Shown: positions 24,108 through 33,792 of the stretch, in pieces
Position numbering within the stretch: the first letter of the stretch is position 1
How the letters are laid out: each line of letters begins with the position of its first letter
Assembly (NCBI GenBank): GCA_964059195.1
Contig: CAXKWD010000007.1
Location: forward strand, 26,671,023 to 26,735,022
Source: Ectobius pallidus
Taxonomy: Eukaryota; Arthropoda; Insecta; Blattodea; Ectobiidae
Length of the DNA stretch: 64,000 nucleotides
Direction of reading: 5' to 3'
The notes under the pieces: generated by a model
Seen by the model: only the letters and a program-made list of their open reading frames with translations
What the model was told of the DNA's origin: nothing
The model's database searches: none
Translations under genes and position numbers: made by a program

Positions 24108-24943
24108 ACTAGCTTAAAATGCTTGGCATTGCCCGAGTTTTACATTTTGCTGCAATTCAAAAATAAAATATGGAGGACTTTTGATTTCCTGATAGTCTTC
24201 ATATGTAGGGATCTAGAGTTTAAAGCAAAGAAGAAACAGAAATTCTGGTAACATAATATCTTATTGTATTTACGGGATATTTTATATTTCCCATTTTCAT
24301 GTTGCCATACAACTGTTTCGGGGCTAAAATCAAAAGAAAATCAATATCACATTCTCACATTCTTGCCCAAAATCTGGGACATAATAATTTACTGCGAACA
24401 TAAGACTAAAAATGTTCCATCCTATTTTGTCTCCTTTTAAATGCTTAGGGCTTACAATAAACACCCATATTTCTCAACTGATACAAAACCTACAGCAATG
24501 AATAACGTATCAGTGGATGGAATTTTTTAGAGATTTCTGATATAGCATTACTCACTAGCCTACCCATCTTTGGCACAAACTCAGGCTGAGACAACTGAAA
24601 ATGTTGTCCCTGCAATATGACCTCTTGTTCTACATCAAAATGTGAAGTGAGAAAATTATATTCTCCATGCCTAGGGTAGAGAAAATAATGTGATGCATCA
24701 CATTCAATATGTGTTTATGTGGATTCCATTCTCCATTATTGATTTACAGAAATGAGTTATATATAGCCTCTCTAATTATAATGATCAAAGCCCAGTAACA
24801 TACAACTGCCAAAGTCCTATGTAAACACTGCAAACAAATAAATATATAAAATGGGAGAAGTGGTATAAACAGTAAAGCTATTGATTCATTAGTTACAATG
24901 GACAATTTTTAAACACTTGTAGCTCTACTTACGTCACAATTTT

Positions 24944-24983
24944 CGGACTAGTTTCGGGGAAGACTTTCATCCCCATCACCGGC
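24944..24983 (-). ncRNA. Hammerhead ribozyme-like sequence, degenerate
   Basis: Minus strand, inverted partner of 25434-25474. The core reads CCGGTGA (consensus CUGANGA), then stem II GGGGA/TCCCC, then GAAA, the palindrome ACTAGT and C. Core changes make activity doubtful. Confidence 0.5.
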
Positions 24984-25011
24984 ACCTCAAAACAAATATA
25001 ATTTAAGAAAT

Positions 25012-25470
25012 TTGCTTAATCACCCACTCAAAAACAGCACTCCGGTCACAAAACTATCAGGAATTTACCAAATGGAATGCCAAGATTGTAACAAAATTTA
25101 TATTGGACAGACTAAGAGAAATTTGGATATTAGAATGAAAGAACACTTGAGAAATGTAAAACTCATACAGACAGAAAAATCAGCATTAGCACACCACTCT
25201 TGGACATGTGACCACCACATCAATAAAGACATCAAACTTTTGAAACATGTTAAAACACCACAAGAGCTCAACACTTGGAAAAAGATCTTCATTTTGAAAA
25301 ACCAAGATAATGTTATGAACTTCGAAATTCCGCCAGTAGACAACATCATTAGGATGACCAATATAAACAAAGAAGTCACCTCTAGACAGACCAGCACTAC
25401 CAACCAGAGCCGCGCGAATTCCAGTCTACCAACCGCCGATGATGGGGATGAAAGTCTTCCCCGAAACTAG
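25012..25470 (+). pseudogene. PLE GIY-YIG endonuclease domain fragment
   Basis: The frame gives 152 residues. A GIY motif lies near residue 18 (S-G-I-Y-Q-M-E-C), followed by C-x-x-C-like cysteines, then Y-I-G-Q-T-K-R near residue 31. An R-x-K-E-H-L block and an A-x-A-H-H-S-W block complete the GIY-YIG endonuclease fold of Penelope-like elements. This domain nicks target DNA for target-primed reverse transcription. The reverse-transcriptase part is absent, so the copy is 5'-truncated and immobile. The frame ends in the ribozyme-like segment, with the stop near 25470. Confidence 0.85.
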
Positions 25471-25474
25471 TCCG
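25434..25474 (+). ncRNA. Hammerhead ribozyme-like sequence
   Basis: Core CCGATGA differs from the consensus CUGANGA at U4. It is followed by stem II (GGGGA with TCCCC), then GAAA, a palindromic stem III ACTAGT and the expected cleavage base C. A two-pair stem I (CG with CG) closes it. The layout matches PLE-type minimal hammerheads, but the U4 change probably weakens cleavage. Confidence 0.6.
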
Positions 25475-26021
25475 AAAATTGTGACGTAAGTAGAGCTACA
25501 AGTGTTTAAAAATTGTCCATTGTAACTAATGGACTGCAAACAAATTTGTCATGAGACCTGAATTGCATTTGATAAATTTAGTTTAATATTTTCAGAAATT
25601 ATGCCCCTAACTTTCTTTTTACTGGTCACATCGAGGATTTCAATAGCTTTAATCCTTCTCTGGACAACGTGAATAATTTTGCAAAAACCACACGTAAATC
25701 AGTCCAGTACTTTTTTAGTCTAATTATTTGTCAAAGCCCAGTAAAATATAACTGCCAAAGTCTTATGTGAGCAGTACAAACAATACTGAGAACTGAATTT
25801 CATTGTGAACAGTACAAACAATACTGAGAATTTGATGAATTCAGTGTAATATTTTCAGAAATTAGGGTCCTAACTTTCTTTCTACTGGTCACATCAAGGA
25901 TTTCAATAACTTGAAACCTTCTCCAGACAACAAGGATCACTTTGCGAAAAACCATACGTAAATCGGTTCAGTAGTTTTTTAAAATCTATAATGGACAATG
26001 TATGTGTATATGAATATATAT

Positions 26022-26070
26022 ACAGAGAGTGAGAGACAGAGAGAGAGAGAGACTGAGAGAGAGAAAGAGA
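26022..26070. repeat. GA-rich microsatellite
   Basis: Imperfect (GA)n run directly after the interspersed repeat copy. Confidence 0.9.
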
Positions 26071-27950
26071 TTAGTGTATAATTTGAGGTTTTTAAAATTA
26101 AATTAAATTTGTCAGCCACTCCCAGAAAATTCATAGTTGGTGATCTTACCTAGTGGGATTGATCCTTTAAAATTACTCTCTAAATGTATAACCCATAGAT
26201 ATAAAGCAAGTTTTTATGCTCTTGAGGCCTTTAGGCCAAATAGTAGGCCTAAGCATGCAAACAGTTAGTCAACTCTTGATAACTTTTACTAACAGAATCA
26301 GGAATACGTCAATTATGAAAAGACCATCACGTTAAGGGGAAATGAAGAAGTCTAGAGATAATGAAAAATGACACTTTTATATAGGCTACCGGTACAGATT
26401 TTTTATGGCTGTATACTCACGATTACCAACACAATTAGATAAGACATGCATATAAGACAACTGGATAATTTAATAGGAAAGGCTAAGCTTAAGGTCCTGC
26501 ACTATATGTGTAGAACAATAATAATTTGACATTATTTACCGTTTTAATTGTGGTCTGTGTTACAATTTGTTTTTTGTATTGAAGGGACTCGATAAGAATT
26601 GGTGTGCTACTGTATAGGTTTGAAAAAAAGTTTTAATCTTCTTTTTTTCTCTCTTTCTTTAACTGATTTATTTCCTTTTCAAGGGTCTTAATTTCAATGC
26701 CCTTAGGGGAGGGGGACATATTAATCACAGTATATTATTCAAACAGGGAATTCCTGGCATGTGTGAACAGCACTATGTGAGTCCACAATATTATAATCTC
26801 AGCCACCTCACTCGGTATCTTCTTCTTCTTGTACTTGCAGTGCTGAAGTTGGACCGGAATAGATCAGAACGGCTCTCCAGCAAAGTAAAAATCTACTTTT
26901 CATCACTCCGGCATAAACGCATGGAAGAAAAGAGTACATATGAAATCGGCATATATTTTGTCAACCCTGTTTTAAAGTAAAGAGCCATTATTAGGGTTAT
27001 GATCCCCTGTTCTTGTTGTAACGGTTGCTTGCCTGTGCATTTGCCATAGATTCAATGCATATGTGATGACATTGGTTGCATTGGTTGTTGTTATTTTAAT
27101 GTAATTTCTATGTGATTCATTTAAAAGGGTAATCATATTTGGGATCATAAGATGAAAATAAATAGATAAATGCTGCATATAAATTTATGGGTTCCTCCTA
27201 GAAAAAATTTCCAACTTCAGTACTGTGTACTTCTAGATAAAATCTTATTTTCTAACAATTTTGACTTTCATAAGATATGGGTCCAAGTCATTGAAAGTTA
27301 AGTATAGTCTTGAAAACGTTTTAAAATGATCATGTTTGTCAGTCAAATTAAAGCCATAAAACTTATTTCATGTTAAAGGTACTTACTTCTAGACATGTGC
27401 AATCCAACCAGCACCCATCCTCTAATAAGTAACAGTAACACTTAACTATCATTATTACTACATTTGACATAATGATATGATGTGAAAAATACAATATACA
27501 GTAAAAATTGTATTCCGAAGATAACAATCATGAATATAATAACTCAGTAAGATAAACTGGCTTATTAATCTTACATCACAACCACATATTACTAAGAAGC
27601 AATAACTTGCTCACCTTAATAATATCAGTCCATCAAGAACATGAAATAGAAAAATTATTTATACACAAAACTCCCTCAGTCGGTTATTTTCTAACCCGAG
27701 CTTGTGCATTATCTATTAATTTTGGACTGATTCAACACTTTCAAGAGGAGGCACAGACCTACTGGTTTCTAGAAGGAAGTTATCAAAAGTCTGATAATTT
27801 AATTTTGTCAGTTGCTTTTCTCTACAAAAACCACAACACTTAAGGCCTATATGACAACCTCCTGATAGCATATTTATCTGCCAGTAGAGAACTTACCTGA
27901 AAGTTACCAAGAATTGAGTACTTTGATCTCCTGACAAACTTTCACGGCCA
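26071..27950. other. Unassigned AT-rich DNA, no gene recognised
   Basis: No supported gene. Short open frames at 26759-26980 and 27607-27843 have no family features or splice context that I could trust. Confidence 0.35.
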
Positions 27951-28012
27951 GAGCCAATATTAAAAACATTATCCAGGCTTGTAGGCCATGGTCCAATTGA
28001 CATTTGTGTGCT

Positions 28013-28055
28013 GCCAAACGTTTCGTCCACAACAGCTGTGGACATCCTCAGTAGC
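28013..28055 (-). ncRNA. Hammerhead ribozyme motif
   Basis: Minus strand: core CTGAGGA (fits CUGANGA), a perfect stem II GTCCAC/GTGGAC with a 7-base loop, then GAAA, a palindromic stem III ACGT and cleavage base T. Stem I pairs GCTA with TGGC (one G-U). All invariant core bases are present. Confidence 0.75.
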
Positions 28056-28120
28056 GGTGGAGTCTCGGGCGCAGACCAGAACGCTTTGCCCAAAACTCCA
28101 CTGCCACTGAAGATGTCCAC

Positions 28121-28165
28121 TGCCACTGAAGATGTCCACTGCAGTTGTGGACAAAACGTTTGGCA
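28121..28165 (+). ncRNA. Hammerhead ribozyme motif, one core change
   Basis: Core CTGAAGA, perfect stem II GTCCAC/GTGGAC, stem III ACGT, cleavage base T and a perfect 5-bp stem I (TGCCA with TGGCA). The expected GAAA reads AAAA, so one invariant G is lost. Confidence 0.7.
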
Positions 28166-28219
28166 CACAAATGTCAATTAGACCATGCCTTCAAGCCTGG
28201 ATAATGTTTTTAATACTAA

Positions 28220-29887
28220 CTGCCAGTTAGGGAGGCTTAGTGGGAACAAGATGGCAGCACTCCAAAGCTTCATAGCCACCTGAATTTCAGAACTGATGCT
28301 GGAAGATTTAGCTTACACAATAATATTTTTTTTTCATTCACATCTTCCAGTTAAGCTATCTGGAAGTCACGTATTGGGAGGAATTGTCAGGAGGTGGTAA
28401 TACAGGCCCTTAATCTTAAAAAACAAAAACAAACTAAAAAACAGAAAAAAAAAAAAACATTTGATAATGGAACAAAGATTTAAGATTGACTGTGCATTCA
28501 TTAAAGATATTAATTTAATTGCAACAGACAAACCAAAATCCTAAATAAGTTTAATTGTGAAATTTTAAAAGAAAATGCAATATAAAACCTTGGAGGAAGA
28601 AATTACATTTAACAAATAGCAGAGAACAAAGATCATGAAATTTTGGTGCTGAATCTACAATAGACTTAGAAATGAGGATGACAAATGACAGTAGAACAAA
28701 CAGAAAACTTAATTTTGAAATAGAAAATAAGGCAAAGTAATGAATATAGTAGGAAACCAAACGTATATATAAAATGTAAAATAATGATTTAAATTATATT
28801 GAATTGCATCTGGTCCAACTTTAGAAGAGAAAATCAGGATGAACATGAAATGTCACAAAATAAATGTTGGAACTCTTCCAGGCTAGAGTGCTATGGTCAG
28901 TAAAAGGCATTTACTTTACTTTTCATCTGCAACTGGAGCAGATGAAATCTGAAGTAGTGCCAACTGACCATGGTGCTGTGGCCCAGATGATCTCAAATAT
29001 TCAGACCTCGGCCACAAAAACCTGCAATTTTTATTAAATATGAGATAAACTTGAAATTATAGGCACCTATCAAAGTGCCTATCAGTCATTTGTCTAAAAT
29101 CTCTGTACTTTATATCTCCTTGATAAAATGTTCAGAGGGTAGAAATATTTCTGAATGGCATATTCGAAAACCAGAAAATCATGTTTCAAGTACCGGTACA
29201 TGTATTGGGTTAAGTACAAGTGCTCCATTTGTTACATAACTCTTTAAATAATACCATATTGTTTTAAATTTTACTTTCATATATTAATATAAACACATTA
29301 ATTGGGTAATATTATTAAAAAGTGCTGGTAATAGCTCATTCTATGGGTATGAATGAAACATATTATGCATACACATCTTACCAAAATCGATTAACCCTTC
29401 AATGTCAGCTGCTGTGTTCACAGTGGCACAGTAAGGATTTTAATCTGGGGAGTGCTGAAACTTACAAAATACCGTAACTAACATGCTAATAAAAAATTTA
29501 AAAATAATTTATTATAAGCTGGGTGGAATTACTTCTTCAATTTTCTTTACAACTTATGCTTATTAAATAAAGTTAATATCCTATTCCAAACAGCATTCAT
29601 TATCATCATTGCCATCGTCGTCGTCGTCATCATCATCATCATCATCATCACAATTTTCCATCTCATCTATTAAAAAATAAGTTTGATATTCCATTTTAAC
29701 ACATCACAATACAAAGCATTTCATTCTAATTTGAAATACACAGTTATCATACCAGTAGGTATGAATCTGCTCACCTATAGAATTAGGTTCCATGTGTTTT
29801 TAAAGCTATCGTGTGAAGCGCTGTAGCAAATGAGTTAAAAAATAGTATTAAGACAGATGTTTGAATGATGAATTGATGGAGAATTTA
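28220..29887. other. Unassigned AT-rich DNA
   Basis: No gene recognised. An A-rich tract at 28420-28460 and a (CAT)n/(CGT)n microsatellite at 29612-29650 are the only structures seen. Confidence 0.35.
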
Positions 29888-29900
29888 GCATTGGTTGTTG

Positions 29901-30168
29901 TAAAGGTAAAGTAAAGTATTTCCTATACAGGCCAAGGAGGCCCAGAGGATTCCAGGAGGTTGAGGCTTCTAGATTTTTAGACATTCAGCCCGTGAAGGTT
30001 GTCAACCTTACGCACCGGCTGCTATTATCCCCAGGATTGCTCCTGGTACTCATTTCTCTTAGAGACTGAGTCGATCCCAGGGCCATAGTGCCACAAGAAG
30101 GATTAGGCCAATTGAAAAACCCCAACGACCTCATTGGGGATTGAACCCGTGACCTTCTGGTTTTTAGC
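29901..30168 (-). mobile_element. tRNA-derived SINE, family B, with target duplication
   Basis: Same body as 12676-12968, truncated in the tRNA-like head. Flanked by a perfect 13-bp duplication GCATTGGTTGTTG (29888-29900 and 30169-30181), the mark of LINE-driven insertion. Confidence 0.9.
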
Positions 30169-30181
30169 GCATTGGTTGTTG

Positions 30182-30967
30182 TTACTGCAGTAATATACAG
30201 AAATTGTTTCTAATTCCATGATGTATTGAAATTATTGTTACTAACAGAAGATTTTACCATGTTCTGCCATTATGAATCCTGCAACAAACTTTGTGCAGTG
30301 GGATTTGGACTCAACCTGGCGAGTGTAAAGGAACTGAAAAATAATGCATTTGAAATAATTATTGAATTTATATTATGTATGGCAAAAACTAATGATTGAT
30401 CCAATCTACAATTTCAAACATTATATGCGAAATATTTTAAACAATTTTGCATTCTTTTCCTAAATGAAGTGAATATGAAATATTAATTTAAAAAAGAACC
30501 ATTCTAATCTGGGAGACTGGGGGGAGTGCTTTAGCTCTTTAGCCCTCCCCCATGGCTGCGCCAATGACATGGACCATTTTATCATATGGTTCTGGTGTAT
30601 CCACACCATAATGCCCTAGATGCATGATGCATCATTCAAACAGCTCTGATGGACTGAGTTTTGAAGATAACTCCAACCTGTTGGTCAATCTTGATAGACT
30701 GTTCACTGATAATGTTTTGATATTTTGAATGGCTGTGGAATAGATAGCTTTCAGCTTCTTTTAATATTTGTCAGGATCAAAGTGACTGAATTCTACTGCC
30801 ATATTCAAAGTGTTTGAGAACTGTCTAAAATAATTATCCACACTGAACAAAAAAGTAAATGCAAGCCAATATAATTGGTACATGGATTAACAGGATTCTC
30901 CAAGATATGTATACTATATACCGTATTTAAAAGTGAGAGATTTCCAAAATATGTTTTCAGTCAATAA
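30182..30967. other. Unassigned DNA, no gene recognised
   Basis: No supported feature. Confidence 0.35.
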
Positions 30968-30969
30968 TA

Positions 30970-31663
30970 CGAGGGTCATCCAGAATCTAAGTTCCGATAG
31001 CCGATAAAGAAAACAAAAACATCAATAAGCAAAAAAATATTTATTGTAATATTTACAGAGATTCACTGGCTAGTTCTCAACATGGTCGCCACCGTTATTG
31101 AGACATTTATCGTACCGCTGCACCAACATTTGTATGCCCATGTCATAGGACTCTGCCGCCAACGTCTGGAGCCATGAAATCACTGCATTCAGTATTCCAA
31201 GTCTCTTGTTTTGTATCGTCGTCCTCGGATTTTTAAATTTTTGACAATATCGATCAGTATTTAGGTCTCCCCTCGCGGTAAAAACTCGCACAGGACACCA
31301 CGTCGATCCCAGATTTTTCTCAGGGATTGTTTGCTTGAATTTGATCTTCACAGATGAATCACTATGCCGCCAATGCATGTATTCTTGTTTTGTTTCTGGT
31401 ATGGCATGCGACATACATGTTTTATCCCCAGTGACAACACTGTTGAGAAACTTATTACTCTCTGCATACTGCTGGTGGCAGAGTCATATGCCACGGGCAT
31501 ACAATTGTTGGTACACCGCTAAGATAAATGCCTCCATAACGGTGCCACCTATTAGAGAAGTAGCCAATGAATCTCTTGTAAATATTGCAATAAATATTTA
31601 TTACTTATTAATGTTTTTCTTTTCTTTATCGGCGATCGGAACTTTCTTTCTGGATGACCTTCG
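30970..31663 (-). mobile_element. 694-bp mariner deletion derivative
   Basis: Terminal inverted repeats of about 65 bp begin CGAGGGTCATCCAGAA on the left and CGAAGGTCATCCAGAA on the right, and share TTCCGAT and GCCGATAAAGAAAA. TA flanks both sides (30968-30969 and 31664-31665). The coding part (minus, 31414-31070) begins with E-T-K-Q-E-Y-M-H-W-R-H-S, runs into D-R-Y-C-Q-K-F and N-K-R-L-G-I-L, then jumps to the transposase end Q-R-Y-D-K-C-L-N-N-G-G-D. The central catalytic region is deleted. Confidence 0.9.
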
Positions 31664-31665
31664 TA

Positions 31666-32267
31666 GTAACGGGCCAACACTTCTTCCATTTCTGTTGAGC
31701 AATCATTTGCAAGTTTCATTAAAATTAAATAATATTTAGCGCAATTGGATAGTTATAATTTGATCATTAAAAACTGCTAAATCTACTCATCATTGAACAT
31801 CACCATTGAAGGGCTAAACTAAATTAAATTAAAGAAACTAAATTAAGAACTCATTATGAATCAAGTTTACAACTTCCATTTTAATGAATTAGAATAATAC
31901 AGATACATTAAAATTGCTTATCTTATTACAGCATGGACATTTTGAGATTATCATGCATTAGCACCTTCACTATTGCTCCCACATATTATCAGTCATTGAC
32001 AAAAAGTGCAGATACATTAGTCATGAACCATGATGTTTCACTATTGATTACACTACCTAAGGACCAGCATCAGAGATTAAGTACTGGAATTGGTAATAAT
32101 ATCCTGCCTTAATTTCCATTCTCTTGAAGGTAGCAGAATAGTCTAAACTAGCTCAATTTATGTTTAGCATCTGTAGGACTTAAGGAGATATTCTTCTGGT
32201 GAAAAATGGATTAAAAATGAAAACATCAATATAAATATTAGATGGAAATTTACAGAGAAGTGTTGAA
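31666..32267. other. Unassigned DNA, no gene recognised
   Basis: No supported feature. Confidence 0.35.
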
Positions 32268-32329
32268 ATCTGTAGCAAGATTGAGATCGGAAATATACAC
32301 ACTAAACTTCACTAAAAAGGTATATTTAC

Positions 32330-32373
32330 CCAGGATGATCATTTCAACGGGTCTTCCCGCCATCATCAGCTGA
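32330..32373 (-). ncRNA. Hammerhead ribozyme motif
   Basis: Minus strand: perfect core CTGATGA, stem II GGCGGG/CCCGTT (two G-U pairs) with loop AAGA, then GAAA, the 8-base palindrome ATGATCAT as stem III and cleavage base C. Stem I is CAG with CTG. All invariant bases are present. Confidence 0.8.
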
Positions 32374-32727
32374 TTCCGACTGGCCCACTGGCGGCGGATG
32401 AATGAACTTGTCGATCAAGGTTCCTTGTATGCCAACTGAAGTGTCAAAGTCTAAGAGATTTTCTCGGTTCTTTTTAATGAATATTTTTTCCCAAACCATA
32501 AGATCTATTGGTTTTTCAACTTGATGCATTTCTGGGAAGTAGTCCATGAAATTGAAAATGAAATTGAACTATTAAAACAAGTTGAAAAACCAATAGATCT
32601 TATGGTTTGGGAAAAAATATTCATTAAAAAGAACCGAGAAAATCTCTTAAACTTTGACACTTCAGTTGGCATACAAGGAACCTTGATCGACAAGTTCATT
32701 CATCCGCCGCCAGAGGGCCAGTCGGAA

Positions 32728-32771
32728 TCAGCTGATGATGGCGGCAAGACCCGTTGAAATGATCATCCTGT
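32728..32771 (+). ncRNA. Hammerhead ribozyme motif
   Basis: Plus-strand partner of 32330-32373 with the same core, GAAA, palindromic stem III and stem I. One base in stem II (GGCGGC for GGCGGG) opens the apical pair. Confidence 0.75.
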
Positions 32772-33639
32772 GTAAATATACCTTTTTAGTGAAGTTTAGT
32801 GTGTATATTTCCGATCTCAATATTGCTACAGATAAAAATGAAAACTTTAAGAAAATTTTCGTAGCAATTAAACACCTGACATTGTCCTTCATGGAATATT
32901 TTTTTATGTTGAGAAAATTTTAAAACATAATGTAAGTAATTTGACACTTTGTTAAACAGGTTATTTCCAAAACAACTTTTAAACATTTATTTATTTTCAA
33001 ATTGCTCCATGCACAATGATTTTTGCTCTATTGTTTACCTTATTTTGTACTCTTATTCCTTGACAGCATCTAAAGGTATTTACAGATTGTTTTCTACAAA
33101 AAAGTTTGGTAGGTTGATTTTTTAGATTCATTATAATTATATACAAGTAATTATTTTACATTATAAGAACCAAATAAAAAAAATATATCAGCCTAATACA
33201 GTGAATTTATAACACAAATCCTTTCTGAAAGGAATGTTTGCTATTAATTTCTACCATTTCTTTATTAAAATGCACAATTTAAATATCTCTAAGCTATTAA
33301 ACATAAGCTTCCAACTTTCTTGTGGAGTGTGGTTCTACACAGTACACCAAACTTTCACCATGTTTCAATTAAAATCTAAAAAATCATAGATTTTAGTATT
33401 TTCACTAGGTCATTCCTTAGTGTCGGATCGACAGTCGTCTGCCAGGTAAGCATGCTTACCTACCTAGGTAGCAGGTGATTGATAGAGGCCTGGTAGCAGG
33501 CAAACCCCTAACACTGTCAACAACACGCTTTCCGTCTGCAAGCCATGAGGCACGAGCTTCCCATGTCAACATTGACGTCAACATGCTGGAGTTTGCGAAC
33601 TACGTGAAGATCATGATGAGGAAGCGACATGGAGGATCC

Positions 33640-33792
33640 TTTTCACAATTATAGGGATCGCGAATTTAAGGTGCAATTCAGATTTGAAAGGGAAACAAAG
33701 GATGCAGACCAGTTCCTGCTGGCCCCTCCTCTCTGCCTTGAACACGTGGTATTTCCAACGATCTTTGCCGAAGGCGTTCGTAGCAGGTGAAG
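33640..33792 (+). pseudogene. Possible Harbinger-type nuclease fragment
   Basis: A plus-strand frame of about 50 codons reads F-H-N-Y-R-D-R-E-F-K-V-Q-F-R-F and then E-R-E-T, resembling the start of PIF/Harbinger nucleases. It ends at a stop without catalytic residues. The local base composition is GC-richer than its surroundings. Low certainty. Confidence 0.25.

Larger units (their letters stand above)
24840..25532 (+). mobile_element. Truncated Penelope-like element with inverted 3' ends
   Basis: Flanked by the 13-bp duplication ACTGCAAACAAAT (24827-24839 and 25533-25545). It encodes the GIY-YIG part of a PLE. The last ~98 bp (25434-25531) also occur inverted at 24887-24983, nearly without change. 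Extra inverted or tandem end copies are a known habit of PLEs. Each end contains a hammerhead-like sequence. Confidence 0.85.
24108..26015 (+). repeat. Interspersed repeat family, copy 2, split by a PLE
   Basis: Starts ACTAGCTTAAAATGC and matches copy 1 at 2554-3600 over most of its length. It is interrupted at 24840-25532 by a Penelope-derived insertion, and copy 1 supplies the empty site. The 3' part (25546-25740) is repeated once more at 25741-25990, with TCTTTCTACTGGTCACATC and CTTTGCGAAAAACCATACG marking the second copy. Confidence 0.8.
27957..28219. mobile_element. 263-bp inverted pair of PLE 3' ends
   Basis: The outer arms (about 27957-28020 and 28150-28219) are inverted copies sharing ATTAAAAACATTATCCAGGC and CAATTGACATTTGTGTG-like words. 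Each arm leads into a hammerhead-like motif (28013-28055 and 28121-28165). There is no coding frame. A 20-bp direct repeat (CACTGAAGATGTCCACTGC) sits at 28106 and 28126. It is inferred to be a minimal PLE-derived inverted remnant from the ribozymes and by analogy with the other three loci. Confidence 0.65.
32268..32833. mobile_element. Near-perfect palindrome of two PLE 3' ends
   Basis: The arms 32268-32523 and 32578-32833 (256 bp each) are reverse complements with about five differences, around a 54-bp loop. Each arm encodes, outward, the tail of a PLE protein (V-E-K-P-I-D-L-M-V-W-E-K-I-F-I-K) with stop, then a hammerhead motif. High arm identity indicates recent formation. The transcript would fold into a long hairpin. 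Confidence 0.85.
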
